Positions 17,791-27,039 of a stretch of 61,395 nucleotides of DNA are shown here, in pieces. The translations under genes were made by a program, and so were the position numbers. The stretch is from Anaerosalibacter massiliensis (GTDB lineage Bacteria; Bacillota; Clostridia; Tissierellales; Sporanaerobacteraceae): contig CCEZ01000011.1 of assembly GCA_000751555.1 (NCBI GenBank), positions 1 to 61,395 on the forward strand, written 5' to 3'. The notes below the pieces were generated by a model. That model made no database searches. It was not told where the DNA came from and saw nothing but the letters and a program-made list of their open reading frames with translations. Every line of letters begins with the position of its first letter. The first letter of the stretch is position 1.

Positions 17791-17820
17791 CTCTAATTAT
17801 AATTAGAGCCGTTAGGCCAC
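17791..17820 (+). promoter_or_regulatory. candidate S6:S18-binding leader upstream of rpsF
   Basis: A perfect 18-base palindrome (CTCTAATTATAATTAGAG) is followed at once by CCGTTAGGCCAC and then the rpsF ribosome site. Known leaders of rpsF-ssb-rpsR operons carry a hairpin with CCG and GGNNAC-like bases that are bound by the S6:S18 complex for autoregulation. The position and the CCG are right; the fit to the published fold was not computed. Confidence 0.45.
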
Positions 17821-17834
17821 AAGGAGGTGAAAAT

Positions 17835-18119
17835 ATGAATAAATACGAAGCAGTGTTAATTTTTGTGCCAAATATGGAAGAGGAAAAAAGAAATACTCTC
17901 CTAGACAAATTTAAAGGGATAATTGAATCAGATGGTACTATTACCAATATTGATGAATGGGGTAATAGAAAGCTTGCTTATGAGATAAATGACTATACGG
18001 ATGGCTATTATGTAATACTTAATTTTGAGGCAAAACCAGAAGTTATTGACGAAATTAATCGAGTAGCCAAAATATCTGATGATGTTATGAGACATATGGT
18101 TATTAAAGAAGATAAATAA
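17835..18119 (+). CDS. rpsF: 30S ribosomal protein S6
   Basis: 94 residues starting NKYEAVLIFVPNMEEEKR, with IDEWGNRKLAYEINDYTDGYYVILNFEA and ending VAKISDDVMRHMVIKED. This is the complete S6 length and pattern; the protein binds S18 on the 30S platform. First gene of the rpsF-ssb-rpsR operon, with AAGGAGGTG before the ATG. Confidence 0.99.
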   Translation: MNKYEAVLIFVPNMEEEKRNTLLDKFKGIIESDGTITNIDEWGNRKLAYEINDYTDGYYVILNFEAKPEVIDEINRVAKISDDVMRHMVIKEDK

Positions 18120-18139
18120 GGCTAAGGGTGGTGTTATTT

Positions 18140-18580
18140 TTGAATAATGTAGTATTAATTGGTAGACTTACGAGGGACCCTGAGCTTAGATTTCTTCCAG
18201 TAAATGGAACCCCTGTATCTAATTTTAGTTTAGCAATAGACAAACAAATATCAAAAGAAAAAAGACAAGAAATGGAATCTAAAGGGCAACCAACGGCAGA
18301 TTTTATAAATATTGTTGTTTGGGGTAAGCAAGCTGAACATTGTGCTAATTATTTAGCTAAGGGAAGGCTTGCAGCTGTTCAAGGAAGATTGCAGTCAAGG
18401 TCTTATGAAGCTAAAGATGGAACTAGAAGGTATGTGACAGAAGTTGTTGCAGAGAGAGTTCAATTTTTAGAGTGGGGCGCTGATAATGGGAACAGAGGTT
18501 CAGATTATAACAGTAACGATTCGGATTTTCCAGATATAGAAGGCTTTCATCCAGTAGATGATGACGATATTCCATTCTAA
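18140..18580 (+). CDS. ssb: single-stranded DNA-binding protein
   Basis: 146 residues. An OB-fold ([42 protein letters not shown]) at residues 1-108 is followed by a short flexible linker and the acidic tail DDDDIPF that recruits replication and repair proteins. The TTG at 18140 is preferred because AAGGGTGGTG precedes it by about eight bases and because SSB proteins begin MNNV. Earlier GTG codons lie in that site. Between rpsF and rpsR, the universal Firmicute order. Confidence 0.98.
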   Translation: MNNVVLIGRLTRDPELRFLPVNGTPVSNFSLAIDKQISKEKRQEMESKGQPTADFINIVVWGKQAEHCANYLAKGRLAAVQGRLQSRSYEAKDGTRRYVTEVVAERVQFLEWGADNGNRGSDYNSNDSDFPDIEGFHPVDDDDIPF

Positions 18581-18597
18581 AAAAGGAGGGGAAAAAT

Positions 18598-18825
18598 TTG
18601 GTACAAAAAAGATATAGATCAAGAAAGAGAATTTGTAGTTTCTGTGCAGATAAAGTTGATCATATAGATTATAAGGATATAAACAAACTTAATAAATATA
18701 TATCTGATAGAGGAAAGATATTGCCAAGAAGAATCACAGGAAATTGTGCAATACATCAAAGACAACTTACAAAAGCTGTAAAAAGAGCTAGACAAGTTGC
18801 ATTACTTCCATATAATGCAGACTAG
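18598..18825 (+). CDS. rpsR: 30S ribosomal protein S18
   Basis: 75 residues with [20 protein letters not shown] and [31 protein letters not shown], the S18 signature. The Cys pattern (CSFC with one later Cys) indicates a zinc-binding (C+) S18. TTG start after AGGAGGGG. Last gene of the operon; a terminator follows within ten bases. Confidence 0.99.
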   Translation: MVQKRYRSRKRICSFCADKVDHIDYKDINKLNKYISDRGKILPRRITGNCAIHQRQLTKAVKRARQVALLPYNAD

Positions 18826-18830
18826 ATAAT

Positions 18831-18857
18831 AAAAGAGAGTGAGAGCTCTCTTTTTTT
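18831..18857 (+). terminator. terminator of rpsF-ssb-rpsR
   Basis: AAAGAGAG pairs with CTCTCTTT across a short loop and is followed by seven T. Confidence 0.9.
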
Positions 18858-18927
18858 AATTGAAAAAAAGTTCTAATTAGTATATTCTTTATACAAATAA
18901 AGCATTAAATTTAAAGGGGATGATGAT

Positions 18928-19443
18928 TTGAGTAAAAAAATAACGACAAAGTTTATATTAAAAACAGCCATGTCATTGGCAATAGCACTAGTATTTCAAA
19001 TTGGATTAAAAGGGATTGGACAGCCTTTAGTAGGTCCATTAGTTAATTTTGTACTTATTATAACTGTATATCTAGTAGGAAGTTTATCTGGAATAATCGT
19101 AGGATTGCTTACTCCTTTAATTGCATTTTTCTTTGGAATCGTTCCATTTTTTCCTATAGTACCTTTTATAATGATTGGAAATAGTTTATATGTTTTCTTT
19201 TTTAATTTCTTTAAAGAAAGGTTAAATCCTTCTAAGGAAATTTTAGCTATTGTTTTTTCTAGTATTATAAAATATTTGTTTTTAACTATATCAATAAGGT
19301 ATTTAGTAGGCTTTTTTGTAGAATTGCCATCTAAAATAATAATAGCTTTCTCTCTTCCTCAACTATATACTGCTTTAATCGGAGGATTTTTAGCTTTTAT
19401 AGTTAAAAAATTTCTTCCTAAAAATATAATTTTCCGCCCTTAA
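18928..19443 (+). CDS. ECF transporter S-component-like membrane protein
   Basis: 171 residues with five or six hydrophobic segments. The pattern KTAMSLAIALVFQIG, then GPLVNFVLIITVYLVGSLSGIIVGLLTPLIAFFFG, is the usual start of ECF substrate-binding (S) components, which pick up vitamins for a shared energising module. No energising genes are nearby, consistent with group II ECF systems. TTG start after GGGGATGATG. Substrate unknown. It stands alone between the rpsR terminator and an RNA gene's promoter. Confidence 0.65.
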   Translation: MSKKITTKFILKTAMSLAIALVFQIGLKGIGQPLVGPLVNFVLIITVYLVGSLSGIIVGLLTPLIAFFFGIVPFFPIVPFIMIGNSLYVFFFNFFKERLNPSKEILAIVFSSIIKYLFLTISIRYLVGFFVELPSKIIIAFSLPQLYTALIGGFLAFIVKKFLPKNIIFRP

Positions 19444-19469
19444 ATACTAAAGTATAAAAGGTTTTTTGT

Positions 19470-19498
19470 TTGACATACTCTCTATTACTCTGTATTAT
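19470..19498 (+). promoter_or_regulatory. strong sigma-70-type promoter of the structured RNA
   Basis: TTGACA, 17 bases, TATTAT. This is close to the full housekeeping consensus. It lies just after an ORF end and points into a stretch with no coding frame, which supports a dedicated RNA transcript starting near 19505. Confidence 0.8.
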
Positions 19499-19505
19499 TT
19501 TAAAT

Positions 19506-19745
19506 AAGACTTAATTTATTAAAAGGACTTTTTTGTTTTTTAGCCAAAATCAACTGTCCACCCCTTAGAGTCTAATAACTTTTGAAGTTGAAGCTTGCAA
19601 AAGCTTTAGCTGTCTACTTTAAGTCTTTCAATACATGGTTAGCCATGGTAAGTCGACTACATTATTTAGGCTATGACACCCTCGGATGATACCCTAGTCC
19701 GTTGCTCTGTCGAGTGTATGTAAAATGTTCTGAGGGGGGACAGTC
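19506..19745 (+). ncRNA. structured non-coding RNA, possibly of the raiA/ARRPOF type
   Basis: A stretch visibly richer in G+C than its surroundings, without a convincing reading frame. A 15-bp closing helix joins 19554-19569 to 19729-19743 (CTGTCC/GGACAG, CCCC/GGGG, TTAGA/TCTGA, with one bulged A). Inside are at least three hairpins: AAGCTT-GCAA-AAGCTT, which has a GNRA tetraloop (19591-19606), CATGG-TTAG-CCATG (19634-19647) and CGGA...TCCG (19683-19701). Its own consensus promoter lies at 19470. Size and multi-hairpin layout resemble the raiA/ARRPOF RNAs of Clostridia, but I could not align it to a covariance model. It is not tmRNA, SRP RNA, RNase P RNA or a T-box by their core motifs. Confidence 0.7.
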
Positions 19746-19795
19746 ATATAAATTTAAAAAAACTTTATAATATTGAGTAAGGGCAATTACTTGTT

Positions 19796-19892
19796 TTGTA
19801 GTTCAAGGATATGTGTTGAGTCTACCTATTATAAAAACTACAATGAATTGGCAGTTTATCCCCTTTTTTATAGGTGGAAGGCTTTTTGCCAA
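19796..19892 (+). other. two inverted repeats in the leader of the mazG-like operon
   Basis: TTGTAGTT (19796-19803) pairs with AACTACAA (19836-19843), and TTGGCA (19848-19853) with TGCCAA (19887-19892). The loop of the first holds GGATATG and TCTACC. No recognised riboswitch core fits. It may be a 5' leader element or an extension of the preceding RNA. Confidence 0.35.
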
Positions 19893-19923
19893 GGAATAAT
19901 TAAAAGTAGAGGGTGAAGTGGAT

Positions 19924-20247
19924 ATGAAAAAGGGTAAAAATATAGATATTATTAAAAATGTTAAAATGATTGAATGGTTAAAATGTGAATTATTAACATC
20001 TATAGCTAAATTATTTGAACTTCTGGCAAAAGGAGTTGAGAATGCAAAAGAGGATATATTAGATATAATATCAAATATAATACTCGTTTCATACTTATTG
20101 GGTAAGAGATTAGGTCTAAGTTATGATATGATAAATTTAAAAATAGAAAACAAAATAAAACTTGGAATGATAGAAGAACATAAAGTAGAACAATGGTATG
20201 GAGATTTAAGTGAGTTGAAAGAAAATTTTGGTATTAGAAAAGAATAG
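19924..20247 (+). CDS. MazG-like family protein
   Basis: 107 residues, all-alpha, with KCELLTSIAKLFELLAKGVENAKEDILDIISNIILVSYLLGKRLG in the middle. This is the short MazG-like family found just upstream of yybS-gdpP in Firmicutes, related in fold to all-alpha NTP pyrophosphatases. The usual EExxE metal motif is not complete, so catalysis is doubtful. The ATG at 19924 is preferred over a GTG six bases upstream because GAGGGTGA lies eight bases before it. Confidence 0.75.
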   Translation: MKKGKNIDIIKNVKMIEWLKCELLTSIAKLFELLAKGVENAKEDILDIISNIILVSYLLGKRLGLSYDMINLKIENKIKLGMIEEHKVEQWYGDLSELKENFGIRKE

Positions 20248-20258
20248 GAGTGAAGGTT

Positions 20259-21209
20259 TTGAATCAAACAAACAATAATAGTAAACCCTTTTTAGAGTCT
20301 ATTTTAGCAATTGGTATATCTACAATATATATGTTGATAGCTATATATTTTTTACCTATAATAGGTATACTTTTTCCTATTTCTTTTGTAATACTAGGAA
20401 TTAGGAATGGTATAAAATATAACATAAGTAGCATGATAATATCTACCTTACTTTTAGGATTAGTCATAGATAAAACTACAGGACTATTTATATTAATAGC
20501 TTTTTTACCTATAAGTATAGTTTTAAACTATTCTATTAAAAAAAGGAGAAATTCTCAACAAATTCTACTATCTACAACTATTGTAGGGATACTTTCTTAT
20601 ATATTTATTATGATTTTATTTGGAAAAGTAACTGGAGTAGGTCTTGTAAAACAATTGGAAGAGTCTTTTTCACAAGCTATAAAATTTCAAATGGATTTAC
20701 TAAAAGATAGAGGAATTAGCTCTTCTCAGATAAATGAAACTAAAGATGTTTTAAAAAATTTATATGAATATATAGTTTTAATGTTACCATCAACTGTAAT
20801 TATATTCTCAGTTTTCACTGCTTTTTTAAATAGTTTAATTTCAATATATATTCTTAGAAAAATAGGATATGGAATAGTATCTGTACCTAAATTTTCTTAT
20901 TTTAAATTGCCAGATAATGTTATTTTAGGAACAATAGTAATTTATATAGGAGTATTTATAATAAAAATTTTAAAAATACCATATTATAAAACCATACTTA
21001 TAAATGTAACATCAATAGTTTCCTTTTTCTTTTTTCTAGAGGGGTTATCTGTAATAATATTTTATTTAAATAAAAGTAAATTAAACAAAGTAATTAGAGG
21101 AATTATTATAATTTTTACAATACTAGCTGTTCATTTAAATCCAATTATTTCTATTATAGGATTTTTGGATATAATATTTGATTTTAGAAGAATAAGAAGG
21201 AAAGTATAA
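20259..21209 (+). CDS. yybS: YybS-like DUF2232 membrane protein
   Basis: 316 residues with about eight membrane segments. The N-terminal part ([24 protein letters not shown]) and the long gap with a hydrophilic stretch before ILRKIGYG are typical of DUF2232 proteins. Gene order mazG-like/yybS/gdpP/rplI/dnaB is the Bacillus yyb order. TTG start nine bases after AGGAG. Function unknown; the genomic link to the c-di-AMP phosphodiesterase is conserved. Confidence 0.8.
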   Translation: MNQTNNNSKPFLESILAIGISTIYMLIAIYFLPIIGILFPISFVILGIRNGIKYNISSMIISTLLLGLVIDKTTGLFILIAFLPISIVLNYSIKKRRNSQQILLSTTIVGILSYIFIMILFGKVTGVGLVKQLEESFSQAIKFQMDLLKDRGISSSQINETKDVLKNLYEYIVLMLPSTVIIFSVFTAFLNSLISIYILRKIGYGIVSVPKFSYFKLPDNVILGTIVIYIGVFIIKILKIPYYKTILINVTSIVSFFFFLEGLSVIIFYLNKSKLNKVIRGIIIIFTILAVHLNPIISIIGFLDIIFDFRRIRRKV

Positions 21210-21228
21210 TTCCTTTAGGAGGATATTT

Positions 21229-23235
21229 ATGAAGTTAAAAAATTATTTTAAATTTCTTACACCAGATATGAAAGTATCTTTATTTATTATATCAATATTA
21301 GTGGTTATTTTAGCATTGTATAAGCCACTAATAGCTTTCTTCGGTATTTTGGTACTCATATACCTAGTATATTATTATTTTAAGGATATGCGTATTAGAA
21401 AAGAAGAATGGACTATGTATGTAGAGGGATTAGAAGAAAAATTTAACTCTCTAACTGAACGTGCAGTGTTTAATATGCCTGTTCCCCTTATTATAATAGA
21501 AGAAGATGGTACTATAAATTGGTATAACACAAAATTTTTAACTATGGTTGAAGAAGAAGAAATATTAAACAAGAAAATAGGGGATTTAATACCAGGAATA
21601 AAGATAGAAGATATTTTTGACCAAGAAGATAAGAGACCTATAGAGGTGAGATTTAAAGAAAAATATTATAAAATATATTATAATATGGTTGATAATAAAA
21701 AGATGACAATTTCTAAAAAATCCATTGCTATGTTATATTGGATAGATAATACTGATTTTATATTACTTAAGGAGAGATATATTGACGAAGATACAATTGT
21801 TTGTATAGCTCAGGTAGATAATTATGATGAAGTTAGGGGAAATACTGATGAAGTAAATAGACCTATTGTATTTGCAGAAATAGACAAAAATATCAATGCT
21901 TTTGCTTCAAGTATAAATGGATTTGTAAGGAAATATGAAAATGATAAATATATGATTATATTCGAAAACAAATATTTAAACCGATTAGAAAGTAAGAAAT
22001 TCCATATATTAGATAGAATAAGAGAAATAGATTTAGGAAATAAGATTCCAATTACATTAAGTATGGGCATAGGGATAAATGGCAAAACTCCTAATGAGTC
22101 CTATGAATATGCAAAAGCAGCAATAGATATTGCACTAGGAAGAGGAGGAGATCAAGCTGTTTTAAAAGATAATGATAAATTAAGCTTTTACGGAGGTAAA
22201 ACTAAAGCAGTAGAAAAGAGAAATAAGGTTAAATCTAGAGTTATATCCCATGCATTAAGACAGCTTATAGACCAATCTGAAGAAGTATTTGTAATGGGTC
22301 ATAAAAATGCAGATATGGATTCTTTTGGAGCTGGAATTGGAATATTAAGAGCAGTTAAAAATAGGAATAAAAAAGGCTATTTAGTATTGAAAGGTTCTAA
22401 TCCATCTATTAAAAATATTTATGATAGAATGATGAAGGAAGAACCTGAATATTTAGATGCAATTATAACTCCAGAAGAAGCATTAGCCATGGCAAATAGA
22501 TCATCTCTTTTAGTAGTGGTCGACAATCATAAACCTAGTTTTACAGAAGAACCAAAGCTATTGAATATGATAGATAAGGTAGTCATAATTGACCATCATA
22601 GAAGAGGTGCAGAATTCATAAAGAACCCTATTCTTATTTATCTAGAACCATATGCTTCTTCCGCTTGCGAACTAGTAACTGAAATTTTATATTATATGAC
22701 AGATAAGATGGAATTAACTAGATTTGAAGCAGATGCGCTATTAGCGGGAATAAGTGTAGATACTAAAAACTTTACTTATCAAACTGGAGTAAGAACTTTT
22801 GAAGCGGCATCTTTCTTAAAGAGAGCAGGTGCAGATACAACTTCAGTAAAACAATTATTTAAAGATGACTATCACACTTATATACTAAAAGCAGATGTAG
22901 TTAAAAATGCTTTCATTGTTCATGATAAGATAGCTATATCTAGATTAGAAGAAAATATTGATGATTCGGTGCTGATAGCAGCTCAGGCTGCTAATGACCT
23001 TTTAAATATCAATGGTGTAATGGCTTCCTTTGTGCTTACCTTAACTAATGGTAAAGTTCATATTAGTGGAAGATCTTTAGGACAAATAAGTGTTCAATTA
23101 ATATTAGAAAAATTAGGTGGTGGAGGTCATTTAACTAGTGCTGGTACTCAACTTAATGATATAACTATTGATGAGGCTGAAAAAATGCTTATAGATTCAA
23201 TTGATAAATTTTTAAAGGAAGGTGAGGAAGAATGA
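21229..23235 (+). CDS. gdpP: c-di-AMP phosphodiesterase GdpP
   Basis: 668 residues. Two N-terminal membrane helices (residues 15-57), a PAS-like domain (about 80-155), a degenerate GGDEF domain (about 170-310) and a DHH-DHHA1 module. The DHH motifs are [14 protein letters not shown] (about 357), VVDNHKP (about 426), VIIDHHRR (about 451) and [12 protein letters not shown]. The DHHA1 glycine motif GGGGH is near 642. The enzyme hydrolyses cyclic di-AMP to pApA at the membrane and sets potassium and osmotic homeostasis. All catalytic metal ligands are present. It overlaps rplI by four bases. Confidence 0.97.
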   Translation: MKLKNYFKFLTPDMKVSLFIISILVVILALYKPLIAFFGILVLIYLVYYYFKDMRIRKEEWTMYVEGLEEKFNSLTERAVFNMPVPLIIIEEDGTINWYNTKFLTMVEEEEILNKKIGDLIPGIKIEDIFDQEDKRPIEVRFKEKYYKIYYNMVDNKKMTISKKSIAMLYWIDNTDFILLKERYIDEDTIVCIAQVDNYDEVRGNTDEVNRPIVFAEIDKNINAFASSINGFVRKYENDKYMIIFENKYLNRLESKKFHILDRIREIDLGNKIPITLSMGIGINGKTPNESYEYAKAAIDIALGRGGDQAVLKDNDKLSFYGGKTKAVEKRNKVKSRVISHALRQLIDQSEEVFVMGHKNADMDSFGAGIGILRAVKNRNKKGYLVLKGSNPSIKNIYDRMMKEEPEYLDAIITPEEALAMANRSSLLVVVDNHKPSFTEEPKLLNMIDKVVIIDHHRRGAEFIKNPILIYLEPYASSACELVTEILYYMTDKMELTRFEADALLAGISVDTKNFTYQTGVRTFEAASFLKRAGADTTSVKQLFKDDYHTYILKADVVKNAFIVHDKIAISRLEENIDDSVLIAAQAANDLLNINGVMASFVLTLTNGKVHISGRSLGQISVQLILEKLGGGGHLTSAGTQLNDITIDEAEKMLIDSIDKFLKEGEEE

Positions 23236-23681
23236 AAGTAATATTATTAAAAGATATAAAATCATTAGGGAAAGCAGGTGATTTAGTAGAAGCTAAAGAT
23301 GGATATGCCAGAAATTATTTATTCCCTAAAGGATTAGCAATAGAAGCTACAGAGGGGAATCTTAAAACTTTAAGGGAAAAGAAAAAAGTTGAGAAAAAGA
23401 AAAAGAAAGAAGAATATAATGAAGCATTAAAATTAAAAAAGAAACTTGATGAAAATAGTGTAGAAATAAAAGGGAAAGCTGGAGAGGGTGGAAAGCTTTT
23501 TGGCTCTATTACATCAAAAGATATATCAGCTGCCCTTAAAAAACAATATAATATTAAAATAGATAAGAGAAAAATAGATTTAAATGAGAATATAAAAACT
23601 CTTGGGACAACTATTGTAGATGTGAAAATATATCCAGAAGTTGTAGCAAGTCTTGCGGTAAAAGTTATAGAAGAGAAATAA
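23232..23681 (+). CDS. rplI: 50S ribosomal protein L9
   Basis: 149 residues beginning [20 protein letters not shown], with [18 protein letters not shown], a long Lys/Glu-rich central helix and the C-terminal domain ([19 protein letters not shown]). Full L9 length. Its ATG overlaps the gdpP stop (ATGA), indicating translational coupling. L9 binds 23S rRNA near the L1 stalk. Confidence 0.99.
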   Translation: MKVILLKDIKSLGKAGDLVEAKDGYARNYLFPKGLAIEATEGNLKTLREKKKVEKKKKKEEYNEALKLKKKLDENSVEIKGKAGEGGKLFGSITSKDISAALKKQYNIKIDKRKIDLNENIKTLGTTIVDVKIYPEVVASLAVKVIEEK

Positions 23682-23685
23682 AGAG

Positions 23686-25032
23686 GTGGTTAATATAGAT
23701 GCTCAAGTTTTAGGGAAATTACCTCCTCATAGCTTAGAGGCAGAGCAGTCCGTACTAGGAGCCATGATAGTAGATAAAGAGGCTATCAATACAGCTGTTG
23801 AGACAATCCAACCAAATGATTTTTATAAAGAAGCCAATAAGGAAATATATGAAACTATACTTGAATTATATAACAAAAATGAACCTGTAGATCTTATAAC
23901 TCTTTCTGAAGAAATGAAAAGAAGAGGTACATTAGATAGTATTGGAGGTATTGGTTATTTAACTAGCCTTTCTGGTGGCGTTGCAACTACAGCAAATGTA
24001 GAGTATTATTGTAAGATAGTAGAGGAAAAGTCTACCTTAAGGCAACTTATTAAATCTTGTGATGAAATAGTATCTAAAAGCTATGAAGATAGTGAAGATG
24101 TAAATGCCATAATTGAAAAAGCAGAAAAAAATATATTTGATATAACTCAAGGAAGAAATAATGATGGTTTTTTCCCAATAAAAGAAGTTCTATTAGAAAG
24201 CTTTACAAAAATTGAAGAGATGTCTATGAAAGGTGATGGACTTACAGGACTTACTACAGGATTTATAGATATTGATGACAAACTTTCTGGATTACAAAAA
24301 TCTGATTTAGTGCTTTTAGCGGCTAGACCAAGTATGGGAAAAACTGCATTAGGGTTAAATATTGCTTTAAATAGTTCATTGGAGGCGAATGCAAATGTGG
24401 CAGTATTTAGCCTTGAAATGTCTAAGGAACAATTAGTTCAAAGAATGTTAAGTTCCATATCCCATGTAGATTTACAGAATATAATTAGTGGAAAGCTTGA
24501 TGAAGATGAATGGGTGAAGATAATTGAAGCTATGGGTCCACTATCCGAAACCAATATATACATTGATGATACAGCAGGTATATCTCTTATGGAAATGAAG
24601 GCAAAATGCAGAAAGCTAAAGATAGAAAGTGGATTAGATTTGGTAGTTATAGATTACTTACAGCTTATGCAGTCAGATACACCTCATGAAAGTAGACAGC
24701 AGGAGATATCTTCTATATCAAGAGGTTTAAAAGCTTTAGCTAAAGAGATGGATTGTCCAGTCTTAGCCCTTTCACAACTTTCACGTGCTCCTGAATTAAG
24801 ATCTGACCATAGACCTATACTCTCAGACTTGAGAGAGTCAGGAGCTATAGAACAAGATGCAGACGTAGTAATGTTTCTATACAGAGATGAGTACTATAAT
24901 GAAGATTCAGATAAGAAAAACATAGGAGAAGTTATTGTTGCAAAACATAGAAATGGTCCAACAGGAACTGTGGATTTAGTTTGGATGGGACAATATACTA
25001 AATTTGTAAACTTAGAAAAGTATAGAGACTAG
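23686..25032 (+). CDS. dnaB: replicative DNA helicase DnaB
   Basis: 448 residues. The N-terminal helical domain starts KLPPHSLEAEQSVLGAMIVDKEA. The RecA-like motor has Walker A ARPSMGKTALGLN (about 215), DYLQLM as Walker B (about 324) and a C-terminal DLRESGAIEQDADVVMFLYRDEYY arginine-finger region. It unwinds DNA at the fork. The GTG at 23686 lies five bases after rplI and overlaps the best ribosome site (AGAGGTGG), so the exact start is uncertain; no ATG, GTG or TTG lies nearer the conserved text. Confidence 0.97.
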   Translation: MVNIDAQVLGKLPPHSLEAEQSVLGAMIVDKEAINTAVETIQPNDFYKEANKEIYETILELYNKNEPVDLITLSEEMKRRGTLDSIGGIGYLTSLSGGVATTANVEYYCKIVEEKSTLRQLIKSCDEIVSKSYEDSEDVNAIIEKAEKNIFDITQGRNNDGFFPIKEVLLESFTKIEEMSMKGDGLTGLTTGFIDIDDKLSGLQKSDLVLLAARPSMGKTALGLNIALNSSLEANANVAVFSLEMSKEQLVQRMLSSISHVDLQNIISGKLDEDEWVKIIEAMGPLSETNIYIDDTAGISLMEMKAKCRKLKIESGLDLVVIDYLQLMQSDTPHESRQQEISSISRGLKALAKEMDCPVLALSQLSRAPELRSDHRPILSDLRESGAIEQDADVVMFLYRDEYYNEDSDKKNIGEVIVAKHRNGPTGTVDLVWMGQYTKFVNLEKYRD

Positions 25033-25096
25033 AATTTTAAATGAGACTAAAATGGGTATAAGTATATATGGTGAGGAAGTTGAAGGGAGGCATATT

Positions 25097-26311
25097 ATGG
25101 ATAACAAACAAATTTTATCTGTAAATAATACGGTTAAATGGATAGGGGTATTAGACCCTGGATTAGTAACTTTTGATGTGGTCATGGAGACTAAGTATGG
25201 AACCACTTACAATTCTTATTTTATAGATGCAGAAAAAAAGACTATAATAGAAACATCTAAGGAAAATTTTAAGGATGAATATTTAGATAAAGTTAAGAGA
25301 GTAGTAGATCCAGAAGAAATAGAATATATAGTTTTAAATCATACAGAACCAGATCACTCAGGAAATTTAAGGTATTTATTAGAAATAGCTCCTAATGCAA
25401 CAGTAGTAGGTAGTAGACCAGCTATAAATTTTTTAAAGCATATGGTAGGTAAAGATGATTTCAAACATATGGTAGTAAAAGATGGCGATACTTTAGATTT
25501 AGGTAATAAGACCTTAAAATTTATAGCTGCACCATTTTTGCACTGGCCAGATACTATGTACACTTATTTAGAAGAAGACAATATATTATTTACTTGTGAT
25601 TCCTTTGGATGTCATTTTTGTGATGAGAGAATGTTTGATGACCTTGTAGATGACTTTGATGATGCTTTCGATTATTATTTCAAAGTAATACTACAACCTT
25701 TTAGTAACTATATGCTAAAAGCTATAGATAAAATAAAGGATATAGACATAGACATTATATGTCCAGGACATGGTCCAATTTTAAGAGATAATTGGCAAAA
25801 ATATGTGGAACGTTCGAAAAAAATGGCAGAACAAGCAGATAGAAAACCAGAAAGACATAAAGTGTTTATACCATATGTATCTGCATATGGAAATACAGAA
25901 AAAATTGGAGAAAAGATTGGAGAAGGGATAAAAGCAGCAGGAGATGTTGATGTTGAAACAATGGATGTAGAATTAGTGGATTTAGATATTATTAAAGAAA
26001 AAGTAGAAGAAAGTACTGCAATAATAATTGGTTCTACCACTATAAATCAAAATACATTACTGCCTATTTACAAGCTTCTTTCTATGATAGATCCTATAAC
26101 TAATAAAGGCAAATTATCTGGAGCTTTTGGTTCCTTTGGATGGAGCGGCGAAGCAGTAAAGATTATACAGGACAATTTGAAGAATTTAAAATTAAAATTA
26201 TATGATGATAAGGGGCTTAAAGTTAATTTTATACCATTTGATGAAGCACTTGAAAAAGCTTATGAGTATGGAAAAGGATTTGGCGAAAAACTAGTAGAAA
26301 ATGTAAAATAG
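25097..26311 (+). CDS. fprA: flavodiiron protein (FprA, A-type flavoprotein)
   Basis: 404 residues. The metallo-beta-lactamase-like di-iron domain has HTEPDHSGNL (about 80), APFLHWPDTMYTYL, FTCDSFGCHFCDERMF and CPGHGPILRDNW. The flavodoxin domain starts near 254 (FIPYVSAYGNTEKIGEKIGEGI) and contains GSTTINQNTLLPIYKLL. These enzymes reduce O2 to water or NO to N2O with rubredoxin or F420-type donors, and protect anaerobes. ATG after GGGAGG, 64 bases after dnaB; own transcription unit likely. Confidence 0.96.
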   Translation: MDNKQILSVNNTVKWIGVLDPGLVTFDVVMETKYGTTYNSYFIDAEKKTIIETSKENFKDEYLDKVKRVVDPEEIEYIVLNHTEPDHSGNLRYLLEIAPNATVVGSRPAINFLKHMVGKDDFKHMVVKDGDTLDLGNKTLKFIAAPFLHWPDTMYTYLEEDNILFTCDSFGCHFCDERMFDDLVDDFDDAFDYYFKVILQPFSNYMLKAIDKIKDIDIDIICPGHGPILRDNWQKYVERSKKMAEQADRKPERHKVFIPYVSAYGNTEKIGEKIGEGIKAAGDVDVETMDVELVDLDIIKEKVEESTAIIIGSTTINQNTLLPIYKLLSMIDPITNKGKLSGAFGSFGWSGEAVKIIQDNLKNLKLKLYDDKGLKVNFIPFDEALEKAYEYGKGFGEKLVENVK

Positions 26312-26337
26312 TACTTCGAGGAAATTTCCTCGAAGTA
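26312..26337. terminator. perfect 26-bp palindrome after fprA
   Basis: TACTTCGAGGAAA is followed directly by its exact complement TTTCCTCGAAGTA. Only a short T-rich tail (TTGTTT) follows, so termination may be weak. Confidence 0.6.
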
Positions 26338-26364
26338 TTGTTTACTAAAATAGGATGGTTAGCT

Positions 26365-26982
26365 ATGGATATAATTAGAGGAAATAAAGTTAAACTTATC
26401 CCATTAAAACTAGAAGATGCCATATATATGAAAGACTGGGGAAAACATGAGACTCCCCTGTTAAATGATTATAATTTTCCTTACTCAAAATATGAAGATA
26501 TAGCGGAATGGTATGATTATAAAATAAATAGTAGAAATAAAAAATATTTTGCTATTTATAATGAAGAGGGAAGAGTTATAGGATATCTAGGTATCAAGGG
26601 TATAAGAAAAATTAGGAAGAAGGCGACCTTGGGAATAGTATTTGATCCAAATTATGTAGATAAGGGCTATGGAACAGATGCTATAAAAACTTTTATAAAT
26701 TATTTTTTTAATAAAATGAAAATGAGAACTTTATTATTAGAAGTAGCCAATTTTAATAAAAGAGCAATAAAATGTTATGAAAACTGTGGTTTTATAAAAT
26801 ATAAAAAATATCTTACTAAATATCATGATCAAACTATAGATAGGGAAAACCCATATTTTAAAAATGAAGAAAGTTGTTTTGTAATAAAATGGAATAAGAT
26901 ATATAATTATATTTATAAGATGAAGATAGATAGAAATACTTATCGTGAAACAAGGGGAGAAAGTGATAAAAACAATATTTAG
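26365..26982 (+). CDS. GNAT family N-acetyltransferase (RimJ/RimL type)
   Basis: 205 residues. The acetyl-CoA-binding core includes ATLGIVFDPNYVDKGYGTDAIKTFINYFFNKM (about 93-124) and the later VANFNKRAIKCYENCGF, which is the RimJ/RimL/SpeG-like pattern. A hydrophilic C-terminal tail of about 30 residues follows the domain. The ATG is taken after TAGGATGG; a TTG 27 bases upstream lies inside the preceding palindrome. The acceptor substrate cannot be named. Confidence 0.85.
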   Translation: MDIIRGNKVKLIPLKLEDAIYMKDWGKHETPLLNDYNFPYSKYEDIAEWYDYKINSRNKKYFAIYNEEGRVIGYLGIKGIRKIRKKATLGIVFDPNYVDKGYGTDAIKTFINYFFNKMKMRTLLLEVANFNKRAIKCYENCGFIKYKKYLTKYHDQTIDRENPYFKNEESCFVIKWNKIYNYIYKMKIDRNTYRETRGESDKNNI

Positions 26983-27039
26983 CATAAATCTTGGAGAGCT
27001 TCTGGTGTTATAGATAGTTAAAAAAGTAGGTGAACTTTA

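Noticed and set aside
19506-19745. tmRNA, SRP RNA, RNase P RNA or T-box
   Set aside because: None of their core sequences is present, and no aminoacyl-tRNA synthetase or amino-acid gene follows directly.
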